Assembly (NCBI RefSeq): GCF_038502225.1
Contig: NC_091391.1
Span: forward strand, 1,547,821-1,611,820
Direction: 5' to 3'
DNA: 64,000 nt
Source: Cherax quadricarinatus
Lineage: Eukaryota > Arthropoda > Malacostraca > Decapoda > Parastacidae
In this document: in pieces, positions 11,214 to 22,053 of the stretch
Layout of the letters: every line of letters begins with the position of its first letter
How positions within the stretch are numbered: position 1 is the first letter of the stretch
Notes under the pieces: model-generated
Seen by the model: the letters and a program-made list of their open reading frames with translations, nothing else
Databases searched by the model: none
What the model was told of the DNA's origin: nothing
Made by a program: the position numbers and the translations under genes

Positions 11214-11534
11214 GTTTGTTTGCAATCGTGTCATTACGATTTCGTGAGTCATCAGGATGTTGGCTGAAGGTATGGAGTTCCGGAAATTAAAGGCAGTCAT
11301 GTTGTTCAGATGGAATAGTTCGTTAATAGTGGTGTTGGAAGTGCCGGGGTTTGCTGCAATTGCAAGGTGTGCATACACCATGCAGTACAGCACCTTGAAG
11401 GGAGCACCATCGAGGAGTGGAAAGAGGGAGTTGCCGAGCGAAGGTGTCTGTAGAGGGGCGTGTAGAATCTTGGTGGTGTTGGCTTGTAGTTTGGTTATTG
11501 CTGTGTATGTCGGTGAATTGGAGGTGGTTTTCCA

Positions 11535-11650
11535 GCCTGGCTGGGGGGAGGGGATTTTGACCCCCAGAACCCTCTCCAGGCACCGGAGATTCGAACTCCG
11601 GACCTCAGTGTGAGTGAGTGTGCTAACGATCCAGCTACGGGACACCTCGA
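11535..11650 (-). mobile_element. tRNA-derived SINE head
   Basis: Read on the minus strand, this begins GTCCCGTAGCTGGATCG (A-box-like) and continues to GGAGTTCGAATCTCC, a near-consensus RNA polymerase III B box, then GGGTTCTGGGGGTCAAAATC. It is a SINE head rather than a functional tRNA: no intact cloverleaf with a 3' acceptor was found. Confidence 0.7.
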
Positions 11651-11766
11651 TCCTTGATTCCCATTGCGGTATTGGTTTTCCATTAGGATCCTTGATTCCC
11701 ATTGGGTTCTTGATTTTTCATTATATTCCTTTATTTCCATTGGGGTCCTTGATTTCCATTAGGGTG
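11650..11766. repeat. short degenerate ~20-bp tandem repeat
   Basis: Several diverged copies of CCTTGATTCCCATTGGG occur side by side. The unit resembles the GGACCCCAATGGAAAT segment of the SINE tail at 42990 and 47640, so it may be another small expansion of SINE sequence. Confidence 0.6.
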
Positions 11767-12278
11767 AATGTGAGAGGTCATTGTTGTGGAGGCCCATGTG
11801 AGAGGTCATTGTCATGGAGGCCTGTGTGAGGTTGTTGTGGAGACCCATGTGAGAGGTCATTGTCATGGAGGCCTACGTGAGAGGTCAGTGTCGTGGAGGC
11901 CTGTGTGAGAGGTCAGTGTCATGGAGGCCTGTGTGAGAGGTCAGTGTCATGGAGGCCTATGTGAGAGGTCAGTGTCATGGAGGCCTATGTGAGAGGTCAT
12001 TGTTGTGGAGACCCATGTAAGAGGTCATTGTCATGGAGGCCTGTGTGAGAGGTCATTGTCGTGGAGGCCCGTGTGAGAGGTCAGTGTCGTGGAGGCCCGT
12101 GTGAGAGGTCAGTGTCGTGGAGGCCTGTGTGAGAGGTCAGTGTTGTGGAGGCCTATGTGAGAGGTCATTGTTGTGGAGGCCCATGTAAGAGGTCATTGTC
12201 ATGGAGGCCTACGTGAGAGGTCAGTGTCGTGGAGGCCCATGTGAGAGATCATTGTCGTGGAGGCCTATGTGAGAGAGG
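11767..12278. repeat. 28-bp minisatellite, ~18 units
   Basis: The unit is GAGAGGTCATTGTCATGG plus AGGCCCATGT, with CAT/CAG and TTG/CGT/CAT variants. It is non-coding. Confidence 0.93.
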
Positions 12279-12660
12279 AATCCACAAAATTTTAACTGTA
12301 ATCCCTGAAATACTGTGCCTAGTTTCCTACACAGTCCTGCTATATTAAGGTCTCTGGGTATTTAGATCAAGTAATAAACTTGAACATTACACTCGTTAAA
12401 CATTAAACTAACAATACAGTATTTACCTATGATGTACCTTTGAATTCAGAGAGTTTTTATATTTCCAGAGTGTGACCTTTGGCTAGTTTTGTCTGGTGTT
12501 TGCCTGATGGACCAGGCTGTTGCTGGCTGGTGGATGTATCTGTTTTTCTCTTTCAAAGGCCATCTTCAGTCATGACTTCACCACCTGAAAATTCCCTTCA
12601 CAACAGAAAACTACTTATGTGGAGGAATCTGTCCACTACATAAGTATTAACCCAATGGAA
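12279..12660. other. no gene recognised
   Basis: Mostly A/T-rich unique sequence. A short segment, about 12490-12535 (TGATGGACCAGGCTGTTGCT), resembles the repeat at 14733-14935. Confidence 0.5.
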
Positions 12661-12663
12661 GTA

Positions 12664-13170
12664 AGTCACTTTGAGGGCTGAAGAGGGGTTGTTGAGGTGG
12701 TTCGGACATGTAGAAGCTGGAACAAAACAGAATGACTGAGAGTGTATAAATCTATAGTTGAGGGAAGGTGGGGTAGAGGTCAGCCTAGGAAAGGTTGGAG
12801 GGAGGGGGTAAAGGAGGTTTTGTGTGCGAGGGGCTTGGACTTTCCATTCGCTCCTATTTAACATGTGTGAGCATGTTAAATAGGAGCGAATGGAGACAGT
12901 TTTTTTTTTCAGGACTTGACGTGGTGTTGGAGTGTGAGCAGGGTAATATTTATGAAGGGATTCAGGGAAACTGGCAGGCTGGACTTGAGTCCTGGAGATG
13001 GGAAGTACAGTGCCTGCACTCTGAAGGAGGGGTGTTAATGTTGCAGTTTTATAACTGTAGTGTAAGTGTGCCTCTAGCAAGACAATGTTGGAGCGAATGA
13101 TGAAAGTTTTTTATTTTTTGGGGCTCCCTGACTTGGTGAGAAATGGCAAGTGTGTTAATAAAAAAAAAAT
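12664..13170 (+). pseudogene. 5'-truncated RTE-like LINE, 3' end only
   Basis: From about 12676 the sequence follows 3700-4186 of the intact LINE: the WFGHV region, the basic RGRP region, then the 3' UTR. It ends GTGTTAATAAAAAAAAATAA. A 50-bp palindrome at 12844-12893 replaces part of the coding sequence. No functional protein is possible. Confidence 0.9.
12844..12893. repeat. perfect 22-bp-arm palindrome inside the LINE fragment
   Basis: CCATTCGCTCCTATTTAACA continues TG, then a 6-base loop TGTGAG, then the exact reverse complement of the arm. The right arm corresponds to normal LINE sequence at about 3893-3912; the left arm is extra. This is what a template switch during copying would leave. 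Confidence 0.92.
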
Positions 13171-13223
13171 AATAAGACGATTGCCATCAGCCCAAACTTA
13201 GAGATAATTGTAGAATTACTGAC

Positions 13224-13917
13224 AAAATGTTAGGTCAATGTTGACCTCTCTGGGAGCCAAGTGTTGCTACAATGTTGACCTCTCCAGGAGCCAAGTGTTA
13301 CTACAATGTTGACCTCTCCAGGAGCCAAGTGTTGCTACAATGTTGACCTCTCCAGGAGCCAAGTGTTGCTACAATGTTGACCTCTCCAGGAGCCAAGTGT
13401 TACTACAATGTTGACCTCTCCAGGAGCCAAGTGTTGCTACAATGTTGACCTCTCCAGGAGCCAAGTGTTGCTACAATGTTGACCTCTCCAGGAGCCAAGT
13501 GTTGCTACAATGTTGACCTCTCCAGGAGGCAAGTGTTGCTACAGTGTTGACCTCTCCAGGAGCCAAGTGTTGCTACAGTGTTGACCTCTCCAGGAGGCAA
13601 GTGTTGCTACAGTGTTGACCTCTCCAGGAGCCAAGTGTTGGTACAGTGTTGACCTCTCCAGGAGGCAAGTGTTGCTACAGTGTTGACCTCTCCAGGAGGC
13701 AAGTGTTGCTACAATGTTGACCTCTCCAGGAGCCAAGTGTTGCTACAGTGTTGACCTCTCCAGGAGGCAAGTGTTGCTACAATGTTGACCTCTCCAGGAG
13801 CCAAGTGTTGCTACAATGTTGACCTCTCCAGGAGCCAAGTGTTGCTACAATGTTGACCTCTCCAGGAGCCAAGTGTTGCTACAATGTTGACCTCTCCAGG
13901 AGCCAAGTGTTGGTACA
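13224..13917. repeat. 34-bp minisatellite, ~20 units
   Basis: The unit is TGTTGACCTCTCCAGGAGCC plus AAGTGTTGCTACAA. Variants are GAGCC/GAGGC and ACAA/ACAG. A short minus-strand frame across it is an artefact. Confidence 0.95.
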
Positions 13918-14334
13918 GTAAAATGCGACATTAGTTGCAACTGTGTGTATTTATCTAACATTGTGTAATGTCTAAAAAAATTTAAAACTCGAGTAATGGT
14001 GATTCCCTAGATACCATCAATAACACAGTAAATCACTTGGCAGAGTCAGTTGATTACTACAATCAACTGCAGTGACATCAGACATCAACCTACCAATCAC
14101 TGTACATCACTACTGATGAAGTCATTGACAGGAGGAAATAACCTGTCAACTGAACATATCTTGAAGAAGAAGAACAAGACAAGTAAGAATTTATTGAACT
14201 CTATCCGTGTAACACAGAATAATGAACACAACTGACTGTGGCATAATATAGTCACATAAATATAAAATGTTGATATAGAAAAAGATAGTTAAGTCACTGT
14301 AACTGGCATTGCTGATTACATAAAAAATTCACGA
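13918..14334. other. no gene recognised
   Basis: A/T-rich sequence with no long frame and no repeat recognised. Confidence 0.5.
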
Positions 14335-14494
14335 TGTAACTGCATACAGCAGTAAGCCAGTTAAGTCAGTGTGATATAACTGCATACAGCAGTAAGCCAG
14401 TTAAGTCAGTGTGATATAACTGCATACAGCAGTAAGCCAGTTAACTCAGTGTGATATAACTGCATACAGCAGTAAGCCAGTTAACTCAGTGTGA
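14335..14494. repeat. 40-bp tandem repeat, 4 units
   Basis: The unit is ATAACTGCATACAGCAGTAA plus GCCAGTTAAGTCAGTGTGAT. The four copies are nearly identical, and the last two share AACTCA in place of AAGTCA. Confidence 0.92.
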
Positions 14495-14732
14495 TGTACT
14501 TACGTTGTGTGTTTGTATTTTTAACGATTTGTATAAAAGTTTTGGCAGAGAATACTATAAATGTGTGTAAAGGTTATACTGGCTCACAGATGTTATGGTC
14601 GTGCATACTCATGTAATAATAACATAAGATAACTTGCTAAAGTTGAAGAATGTGACATTTTGGTGTTGGGTATATTTATTAGGAGTCTTAACTAAAGTTA
14701 TGTGTAAGTATAAAAGAATATTGTGTATCCAC

Positions 14733-14935
14733 CATGGCCCAGTCAGTGACCAGGTCGTGTGGTGGATCAGAGCCTGATCAACTAGGCTGTTACTGCTGGT
14801 TGCACCTAAATTGACGTACTAACCACAGCCCGGCTGGTCAGGTACTGACTTTAGGTGCCTGTCCAGCACCTTCTTGAAGACAGCCAGGGGGCCTTGAAAA
14901 CCAGGGGTCTATTGGTAATCCCCTTTATGTGTGTT
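14733..14935 (+). mobile_element. SINE-like dispersed repeat (GATCAACTAGGCTGTTACTG)
   Basis: The block carries GTGGTGGATCAGAGCC, GATCAACTAGGCTGTTACTG, CAGCCCGGCTGGTCAGG and CTTCTTGAAGACAGCC. I recognise this wording as a common crustacean dispersed repeat, from memory and not from a search. A shorter piece lies near 12500. Confidence 0.6.
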
Positions 14936-15184
14936 TACAATCCTTAAAATTTTCATTTTAAATCCTAAAATCAAGTTAATATTGGTATTTGAAAGTTTTT
15001 TAGTGATCCACCTTAAAGTGTTCAGCATAAACCCATATTTGCACTAAAATGACATTTATCGTCTATCAAAGACACAAAGAATGTAGAACTGGAGGAAGGA
15101 GAGTCAGGGGCATCTGCAGTGGCACTGGAGCTTCATGGTGGCAACCTGGTTGAAAGAAAGAATTTAGGGGTTAGTGGTTATTAT

Positions 15185-15512
15185 GATTTGATTTGATGTG
15201 CTGTCGGAGTGTGAGCAAGGCAACATTTACAAAGCAATTTAGGGAGAGTGGTTATCTGGACTTGAGTCCTGGTAGTTGAAAGTGCAGTGCCTGCATTCTG
15301 AAGGATGAGCAGGGAAGTTATAGTTCTGGAGGAGTGAAGTATAGTGCCTGCACTCTGAAGGATGTGCGGGGATAATACAGTTTAGAGAGTTATCCGAGGT
15401 GTACTATTAGCATGCTTCTTGCAAGACAGTAATAGTGAGCAATGTTGAAAATGTATAGCCTCATGGCCATCCTACCTCAGTGGGAGATGGGCAGTGTGTT
15501 AAAAAAAAAAGG
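15185..15512 (+). pseudogene. RTE-like LINE 3' UTR fragment
   Basis: The fragment matches the LINE 3' UTR (GTGCTGTCGGAGTGTGAGCA, CTTGAGTCCTGG, AGTGCCTGCA, GGCAGTGTGTTAAAAAAAAA) with a partial internal duplication of the AGTATAGTGCCTGCAC part. No coding sequence is retained. Confidence 0.8.
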
Positions 15513-16089
15513 TGTGAGGAGGTTATTGGAAATTTTGGTTGGCTTGAGCCTGGTCTGTCCAGCACCCCAGAGTTCAGCTCATGTTATGAGTTGTCACATT
15601 AGAGCCCTACCCCAATATTTGTGTTATACAGTATTATAGAAGCATAGGGATTGAATTAGATATGGGAATCTATATAAAATGACCTAAAATCATTAATAAC
15701 TTAAAACTGCTGTGCAAACAATTTCCCATTCCAGTGGCAAACAACACGCTCCCCCAAAACTTGAACTTGTTTAATAAACAAAATATGTGCTCATACTACT
15801 GTACCTAAAGTATATAGGACAGTCATTTTCAATATAAGCCTTTCTCTGAAACTTTTCCTTTTAACTCAACCTGTGTGAAAACTCAATGCTCATAAAAGGC
15901 CCTAAGATCAAGAACTATGAAGCATTGAAAGGTTCTCTATCTGCCAACTAATTCAAAGCCATTGTTAAAAAACACTATCTCCTTAGCATAATTGAGACAG
16001 CAATCTGTTATGTCTAATAAAACCAGCTTTCATCCAGCTCCGTCCCTGCTCTTCCTTCAACACCCATACATAATTGGTAGCCTGTATAT
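15513..16089. other. no gene recognised
   Basis: A/T-rich sequence. No long frame, splice-consistent exon or familiar repeat was seen. Confidence 0.5.
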
Positions 16090-17461
16090 TTTTTTTATTA
16101 ACTCATTGGTCATTTCTCACCAGGTCAGGGTGGCCTGGAAAAGAAAAATTTTCACCATTCACTCCATCACTGTCTTGCCAGAGTGGTGCTTTACACTACA
16201 GTTTATAAAACTGCAACATTAACACCCCTCCTTCAGAGTGCAGACACTGTACTTCCCATCTCCAGGGCTCGAGTCCAGCCTGCCGGTTTCTCTGAACCCC
16301 TTCATAAATGTTACCTTGCTTACATTCCAACAGCACACAGTCCTAAAAACCATTTGTCTCTATTCGCTCCTGTCTAACACATTCACACATGCTTGCTGGA
16401 AGTCCAAATCCCTCGCACACAAAACCTTTACCCCCTCCCTCCAACATTTCCTAGGCCGACTCCTACCCTGCTTTCCCTTCACTACAGATTTGTATACTCT
16501 CGAAGTCATTCTATTTCATTCCATCCTCTCTGCATGTTGAAACCATCTCAATAACCCCCCCCCCTCAGCCCTCTGGATAATAGTTTTGGTAATCCCACAC
16601 CACCACCTAATCTCCAAGTCATGGATTCTCTGCATTATATTCACACCACACATTGCCTTCAGACATGATATCTCCACTACCTCCAGCATTCTCCTCGCTG
16701 CAACATTCACAACCCATGCCTCGCACCCAAACAAGAGCGTTGGTATAGCTACACTCTCATATATTCCCCTCTTTGATTTCATGGATCAAGTTCTGTCTCC
16801 ACAGACACCTCAGTGAAACACTCGTCTTTTTCCCCTCGTCAATTCTATGATTCACCTCATCCTTCATAGACCCATCTGCTGACATGTCCACTCCCAGATA
16901 TCTGAACACATTCACCTCCTCCATACTCTCTCCCTCCAATCTGATATCCAATCTTCCATTACCTAATTTTTTTGTTATCCTCATCGCCTTACTCTTTCCT
17001 ATATTCACTTTTACCTTCCTTCTTTTACATACCCTACCAAACTCATCCACCAACCTTTGCAACTTCTCTTCAGAATCTCCCAAAAGCACAGTGTCATCAG
17101 CAAAGAGCAACTGTGACAACTCCCACTTTGTGTTAGATTCTTTATATTTTAACCCCACACCTCTTGCCAACACCTGAGCATTCACTTCTTTTACAACCCC
17201 ATCTATAAATATATTGAACAACCATAGTGACATCACACATCCCTGTCTAAGGCCTACTTTTACTGGGAAATAATCCCCATCTCGCCTACATACTCTAACC
17301 TGAGCCTCACTATCCTCGTAAAAACTCTTCACTGCTTTCAATAATCTACCTCCTATTCCATACATTTGCAACATTGCTCTCCTATCCATCCTATCATGTG
17401 CCTTTTCCAAATCCATGAATGCCACAAAAACCTCTTTACCCTTATCCAAATACTGTTCACC
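16090..17461 (-). pseudogene. RTE-like LINE on minus strand, 3' part
   Basis: Read from the right, the copy covers the RT core and tail: FMDLEKAHDRM, LRQGCVMSLWLFNIF, LLFADDTVLLGDS, then YGCEA-like sequence, the 3' UTR and an A tail at about 16090. The frame is broken near 16757-16782, and ...LRCLWRQN shifts into a second frame. The 5' portion continues at 19692-19862, beyond a CR1-like LINE inserted at 17471-19691. It is the same family as 720-4192 but decayed. Confidence 0.9.
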
Positions 17462-17470
17462 CATATGTTT
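17462..17470. repeat. target-site duplication CATATGTTT (left)
   Basis: CATATGTTT occurs here and again at 19692-19700, bracketing the CR1-like insertion. The intact RTE LINE shows a single corresponding site (around 2790-2800, minus strand), which supports a duplication. Confidence 0.85.
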
Positions 17471-17777
17471 GCTGCCCAAAGAACATTTATCCCATATAAA
17501 GAAATTAGATTGAACAGAAATGACCCAAAATGGATGAATAATAGGCTCAAATATCTTTTAGGACAGAAAAAGGGAATTTATAGGCACATCAAAAGAGGTG
17601 AGGGTCATCTTATGAATTAGTATATTGACATTAAGAGGGACATTAAAAAGGGGATAAGAAAAGCCAAACGGGACTATGAAATTAAAGTTGCCAGGGATTC
17701 AAAAACTAACCCGAAAAGTTTTTTCCACGTTTATAGAACAAAAGTTAGAGATAAGATAGGTCCCCCTAAAAATAACT

Positions 17778-17872
17778 AAAAGAACATAAGAATGTAGGAA
17801 CACTGCAGAAGGCCTACTGGCCCATGCGAGGCAGGTCCTTATCAAAACGACCTCTACCTAAAGCTACCCAAG
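17778..17872 (-). mobile_element. CR1-like 3'-end fragment inserted antisense
   Basis: AAGAACATAAGAATGTAGG and GGCCTACTGGCCCATG match the reversed 3' terminus of the CR1-like family, as also seen at 20120-20180. The 8-bp sequence AAATAACT occurs on both sides (17770-17777 and 17873-17880), consistent with a target duplication. This is a very short 5'-truncated insertion. Confidence 0.75.
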
Positions 17873-17889
17873 AAATAACTCCCGTACCC

Positions 17890-19555
17890 AATAACTCCTA
17901 TGGGCATCTTACTGACAAAGAGAACGAAATGTGCTTGATTTTAAATAATAATTTTCTCTCGGTTTTTACTCAGGAGGACACTAACAATATCCCAGTAATA
18001 ATTTTTTATAGTGGGCTTGAAGACGACAAATTATGCAATATCATAGTCACTAGTGAAATGGTTATCAAACAGATAGACCGACTGAAGCAAAATAAATCCC
18101 CGGGCCCTGACGAACTTTTTTCCAGGATTCTTAGTGTAAAATGGAACTTTGTGAACCATTGACTAATATTTTTAATATTTCTCTTCAAACAGGTGTAGTG
18201 TCTGATATGTGGAAGATGGCTAATATTATTCCTTTTTTAGAGCAGGGGACAAGTCGTTACCATCAAATTACCGTCCAATAAGCCTAACCTCAATTGTAGG
18301 CAAATTACTAGAGTCAATTATAGCTGATAATATAAGAAGCCATCTGGATAAGCATAGCTTGATTAATGATACTCAACATGGATTCATGAGGGGCCGTTCC
18401 TGCCTAACTAATTTATTAACCTTCTTCAATAAAGCTTTTGAGGCCGTTGATCATGGTAAAGAATTCGATATTGTTTATTTAAATTTTAGTAAGACTTTTG
18501 ATAGAGTACCGCACCAGAGACTGTTAAAGAAAGTGGCAGCTCATGGCATTGGGGGAAAAGTGCTGTCATGGATCGAGTCATGGCTCATTAATAGGAAGCA
18601 GAGAGTATGCTTAAATGGGGTTAAATCCGAGTGGGGATCTGTAACAAGTAGCGTACCACAGGGATCAGTTTTAGGCCCATTATTGTTTATAATATATATC
18701 AATGACCTTGATGAGGGTATTATTAGTGATATGAGCAAATTTGCCGATGACACAAAGATAGGTAGGATAATTGATTCAAACATAGATGTTAGGGAACTCC
18801 AGGAGGATTTAGACAAACTCTATTCTTGGTCAGAAAAGTGGCAGATGCAGTTCAATGTAGATAAATGCAAGGTTCTGAAGCTCGGGAGTGCCCATAACCC
18901 TAGCACTTATAAGTTAAATAATGTAGAACTTAGCCATACAGATTGCAAAAAGGACTTGGGGGTTATGGTAAGCAGCAACCTTAAACCAAGACATTAATGC
19001 CTAAGCATATGTAATAAGGCAAATAGATTATTGGGATTTATATCAAGAAGTGTAAGCAACAGATGTCCAGAGGTCATACTGCAGCTTTATACATCATTAG
19101 TAAGGCCTCACCTAGATTATGCAGCTCAGTTCTGGTCTCCATATTACAGAATGGACATAAATTCGTTAGAAAACATTCAGCAAAGAATGACCAAATTAAT
19201 ACATAGCATTAGAAATCTTCCGTATGAAGAACGACTGAAAACTCTTAAACTACATTCACTTGTAAGACGAAGAATGAGGGGAAACACGATTAAAGTGTAC
19301 AAGTGGAATATGGGTATTAACAAAGGGGATGTAAATAAGGTCTTGAGGATATCTCACCTAGAGAGAACCCGCAATGATGGATTTAAATTAGACAAGTTTA
19401 GATTTAGAAAGGATATAGGAAAGTACATGTATTGGTTTGGAAATAGGGTAGTTGATGAGTGGAACAGTCTACCTAGTTTTGTTATTGATGCTAAAACCTT
19501 GGGTAGCTTCAAATTTAGGTTGGATATATACATGAGCGAGAGGGGTTGGATTTGA
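17890..19555 (+). pseudogene. CR1-like reverse transcriptase, broken
   Basis: The longest frame, 18359-18997, encodes QHGFMRGRSCLTNLL, NFSKTFDRVPHQRLL, SVPQGSVLGPLLFIIYINDL and KFADDTKIGR, which are the fingers and palm of a LINE RT with an intact FADD. An upstream piece (17824-18162) has KQNKSPGPDELF and ends in a stop. A downstream frame (19031-19555) carries RPHLDYAAQFWSPYY and the NRVVDEWNSLP tail. The frames are separated by a stop and frameshifts, so no full-length enzyme is encoded. It belongs to the same family as the minus-strand copy at 20120-23690. Confidence 0.88.
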
Positions 19556-19691
19556 GCGGGACTTGCATATATTAGAGGATAGTTATCAGACCTTATTTCT
19601 TGGGTAGCATTGAAAATTGGGTTGGGCAAATGTTTTGTTAGCAGGATGTATTGTAAAGGACCTGCCTAGTATGGGCCAACAGGCCTCTTTT

Positions 19692-19862
19692 CATATGTTT
19701 CACTGTAAACACTTGGTCTACACACCCCCTACCTTTCCTAAAGGCTCCTTGTTCATCTGCTATCCCGCTCTCTGTCTTACTCATAATTCTATCAATAATA
19801 ACTCTACCATACACTACTAGGTACACTCAACAGACTTATTTCCCTATAATTTTTACATATAC
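19692..19862 (-). pseudogene. RTE-like LINE on minus strand, 5' remainder
   Basis: The minus strand reads VYGRVIIDRIMSK, FRKGRGCVDQVFTVKHMK, which joins directly to the sequence at 17461 once the CR1-like insertion is removed. Upstream similarity to the intact LINE stops at about 19862 (GGAAATAAGTCTGTTGAGTG side), marking the 5' truncation. Confidence 0.85.
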
Positions 19863-20255
19863 TATTGCCGCATTTAATTTATATTGTAATCTGAAGTAAC
19901 TTGCTGTATCTTCAACATTTCTACATTCAATCTCTATAAAATTGCGGATCTTTGAATTAGAACTTGGAAATAATATATCTCTTTTGTGATCGACCATCTG
20001 TCTTGACCAGTCTTATTGTAGTTAACTGCGTAAGAATTCTTCTTTAATATTACGTATATTCAGTAATGTGGCTTATAATTCGCTGGTCAAAATACATTAC
20101 ATAATTTGTGGCCATCTTTTAAGAACATAAGAAAGAAGGAACACTGCACCGGGCCTACTGACCCATGCAAAGCAGGTCCATGCTCCCCCCTCAATTAGCC
20201 CAATGACCCACCTAGTCAGGTCACTTCCACTTAAGGAAGGAGCAAGGCATCAGAC

Positions 20256-21435
20256 CTAGTAGCACAAGCTAGTCAGGTCCAACTTACACCCACTCGTGTA
20301 TTTATCTAACCTATTTTTAAAACTACACATCGTTTTAGCCTCTATAACTGTACTGGGGAGTTTGTTCCACTCATCCACAACTCTATTACCAAACCAGTGC
20401 TTTCCTATATCCTTCCTGAATCTGAATTTTTCCAACTTGAAACCATTGCTGCGAGTCCTGTCTTGGCTGGAAATTTTCAGCACGCTACCTACATCCCCTT
20501 TATTTATTCCTGTTTTCCATTTATACACCTCGATCAAATAATCCCTAATTCTACGTCTTTCGAGAGAGTGCAGATTCAGGGCCTCAGTCTATCCTCATAG
20601 GGAAAATTTGATACATGGGATCAACTTTGTCATCCTCCTCTGTACGTTTTCCAGTACATTTATGTCCATTCTGTAATACGGTAACCAGAACTGAGCAGCG
20701 TAGTCTAAATGAGGCCTAACCAAGGATATATAGAGTTGAAGAACAACCTGAGGACTTCTATTATTTATACTTCTAGATATGAAGCCAAGGATTCTGTTAG
20801 CTTTATTGTGAACACTAATGCACTGTTGTCTTGGTTTTAGATTACTGCTAACCAGAACTCCTAAATCCTTTTCACAATCAGTAGTATTAAGATCTACATT
20901 ATTTAGTTTATATGTGGTATGGTTATTTTCCTGTCCAATATTTAGAACTTTGCATTTGTCTATATTAAACTGCATCTGCCACTTCTCCAATCATTGCACG
21001 AGTCTATTCAAATCATCCTGGAGTGCTCTAGTGTCCTCATTAGAATGAATTGGCCAGCCTATTTTGGTGTCATCAGCAAATTTGCTTATGTCGCTATTTA
21101 TTCCCTCATCTATGTCGTTTATGCAAGTTGTGAACAACAGGCCCAACACTGACCCCTGCGGAACACCACTTGTGACATGCCCCCATTCTGATTTCTCCCC
21201 ATTTCTGTAAAAACTCTGCTGCCTATTTGTCAGCCATGCCTCTACCCAGGAAAAAATTTCTCCTATTCCTCAATAGCCTCTGATGTGGAACTCTATCGAA
21301 AGCCTTACTGAAGTCCGTATACACAATATCATTTTTATTACCATGATCTACCTCAAACACCTTAGTGAAAAAAGTTAGTAAATTTGCAAGACAGGAACGC
21401 CCCTTTGTAAAACCGTGTTGAGATTCATTAATCAA
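20256..21435 (-). pseudogene. CR1-like reverse transcriptase, broken
   Basis: Minus-strand frames carry ESQHGFTKGRSCLANLL, TDFSKAFDRVPHQRLL, then, with several frame changes, the region equivalent to QGSVLGPL and FADDT, the thumb (EKWQMQFNIDKCKVL, RPHLDYAAQFW) and the tail NRVVDEWNKLPSTV. Parts are recognisable only by switching frames, so it is inactive. About 90-100 residues upstream of QHGF, including the PGPD region seen in the sister copy, are missing and replaced by SINE-tail sequence. Confidence 0.82.
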
Positions 21436-21439
21436 TCTG

Positions 21440-21530
21440 TGCCTATGTTAGACAGCCTTCGATAATGCACTGCCTTTCTTGGGTGGCTAACCCTCCGGGG
21501 TTAAAAATCCAAACGAAATATTATCTTAAT
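21440..21530 (+). mobile_element. SINE-tail fragment inside the CR1-like LINE
   Basis: TGGCTAACCCTCCGGGGTTA and AAAATCCAAACGAAAT match the SINE tail at 43050-43110 and 47700-47755. It replaces RT coding sequence, so a deletion accompanied or preceded the insertion. Confidence 0.75.
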
Positions 21531-22053
21531 TTCTCTACTTGTCTGAGGAACATGTCGCTAGTTACAGCAATCGTGCATAGTTATTATCACCCTGTTCTAC
21601 ATAATCTGTTATTTCAGGAATTTCGCTAGTATTTTCCCGGGTAAAAACTGAGAGGAAGTAGGTATTGAAAATTTCACATATCCTTATCACTGTCAGTGAT
21701 CTGACCTGAGTTACTCTTAAGTGGGCCAATCTTGTCCCTAATCTTACTTCTGTATACCTGAAAGAACCCTTTTGGTTTAGTTTTTGAATCCCTTGTGACT
21801 TTAGCCTTGTACTCCCTCTTTGCTTTTCTTGTTCCTTTTTTTATTTCTCTTTAATTGAATATATCGATTTCTTAACTGCCCATCCCCTCTTTTGATACGC
21901 CTATATATGCCTCTCTTTTGACCAGTGAGATGTTTTAATCTATTGTTTATCCATTTGGGATCATTTTTGTTAGATCTAATTTCCCTACTCGGAACAAAAG
22001 TTGTCTGGGCAGCTAGAACTATGCTCTGAAAAACGTCATATTGGCAACCAAGA

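Larger units (their letters stand above)
10752..11702 (-). pseudogene. uncharacterised open frame broken up by SINE sequence
   Basis: A 316-codon minus-strand frame spans this interval, but it cannot be a simple gene. About 11535-11702 is a tRNA-type SINE head and its flank, and 11097-11213 is a SINE-derived palindrome. The remaining two blocks, about 11257-11530 and 10775-11090, read as protein-like sequence. The second has a cluster of cysteines (CTCRLVSCPSNCSC) followed by a Ser/Thr/Pro-rich acidic stretch. I do not recognise a family. It may be a remnant of a secreted or membrane protein interrupted by SINEs, or chance. No promoter or splice sites could be fixed. Confidence 0.3.
17471..19691 (+). 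mobile_element. 5'-truncated CR1-like LINE inserted in the RTE copy
   Basis: The insertion begins in the linker between endonuclease and RT (RNDPKWMNNRL, KGIYRHIKRG) and runs to the 3' end motif TATGGGCCAACAGGCC. It carries RT segments on both sides of a stop and several frameshifts. A second, smaller insertion sits at 17778-17872. CR1 assignment rests on the RT motifs and on the esterase-bearing relative at 20120-23690. Confidence 0.88.

Noticed and set aside
4601..14494. Possible CRISPR array because of regular repeats
   Set aside because: Units are head-to-tail with no unique spacers, in eukaryotic DNA. They are minisatellites.
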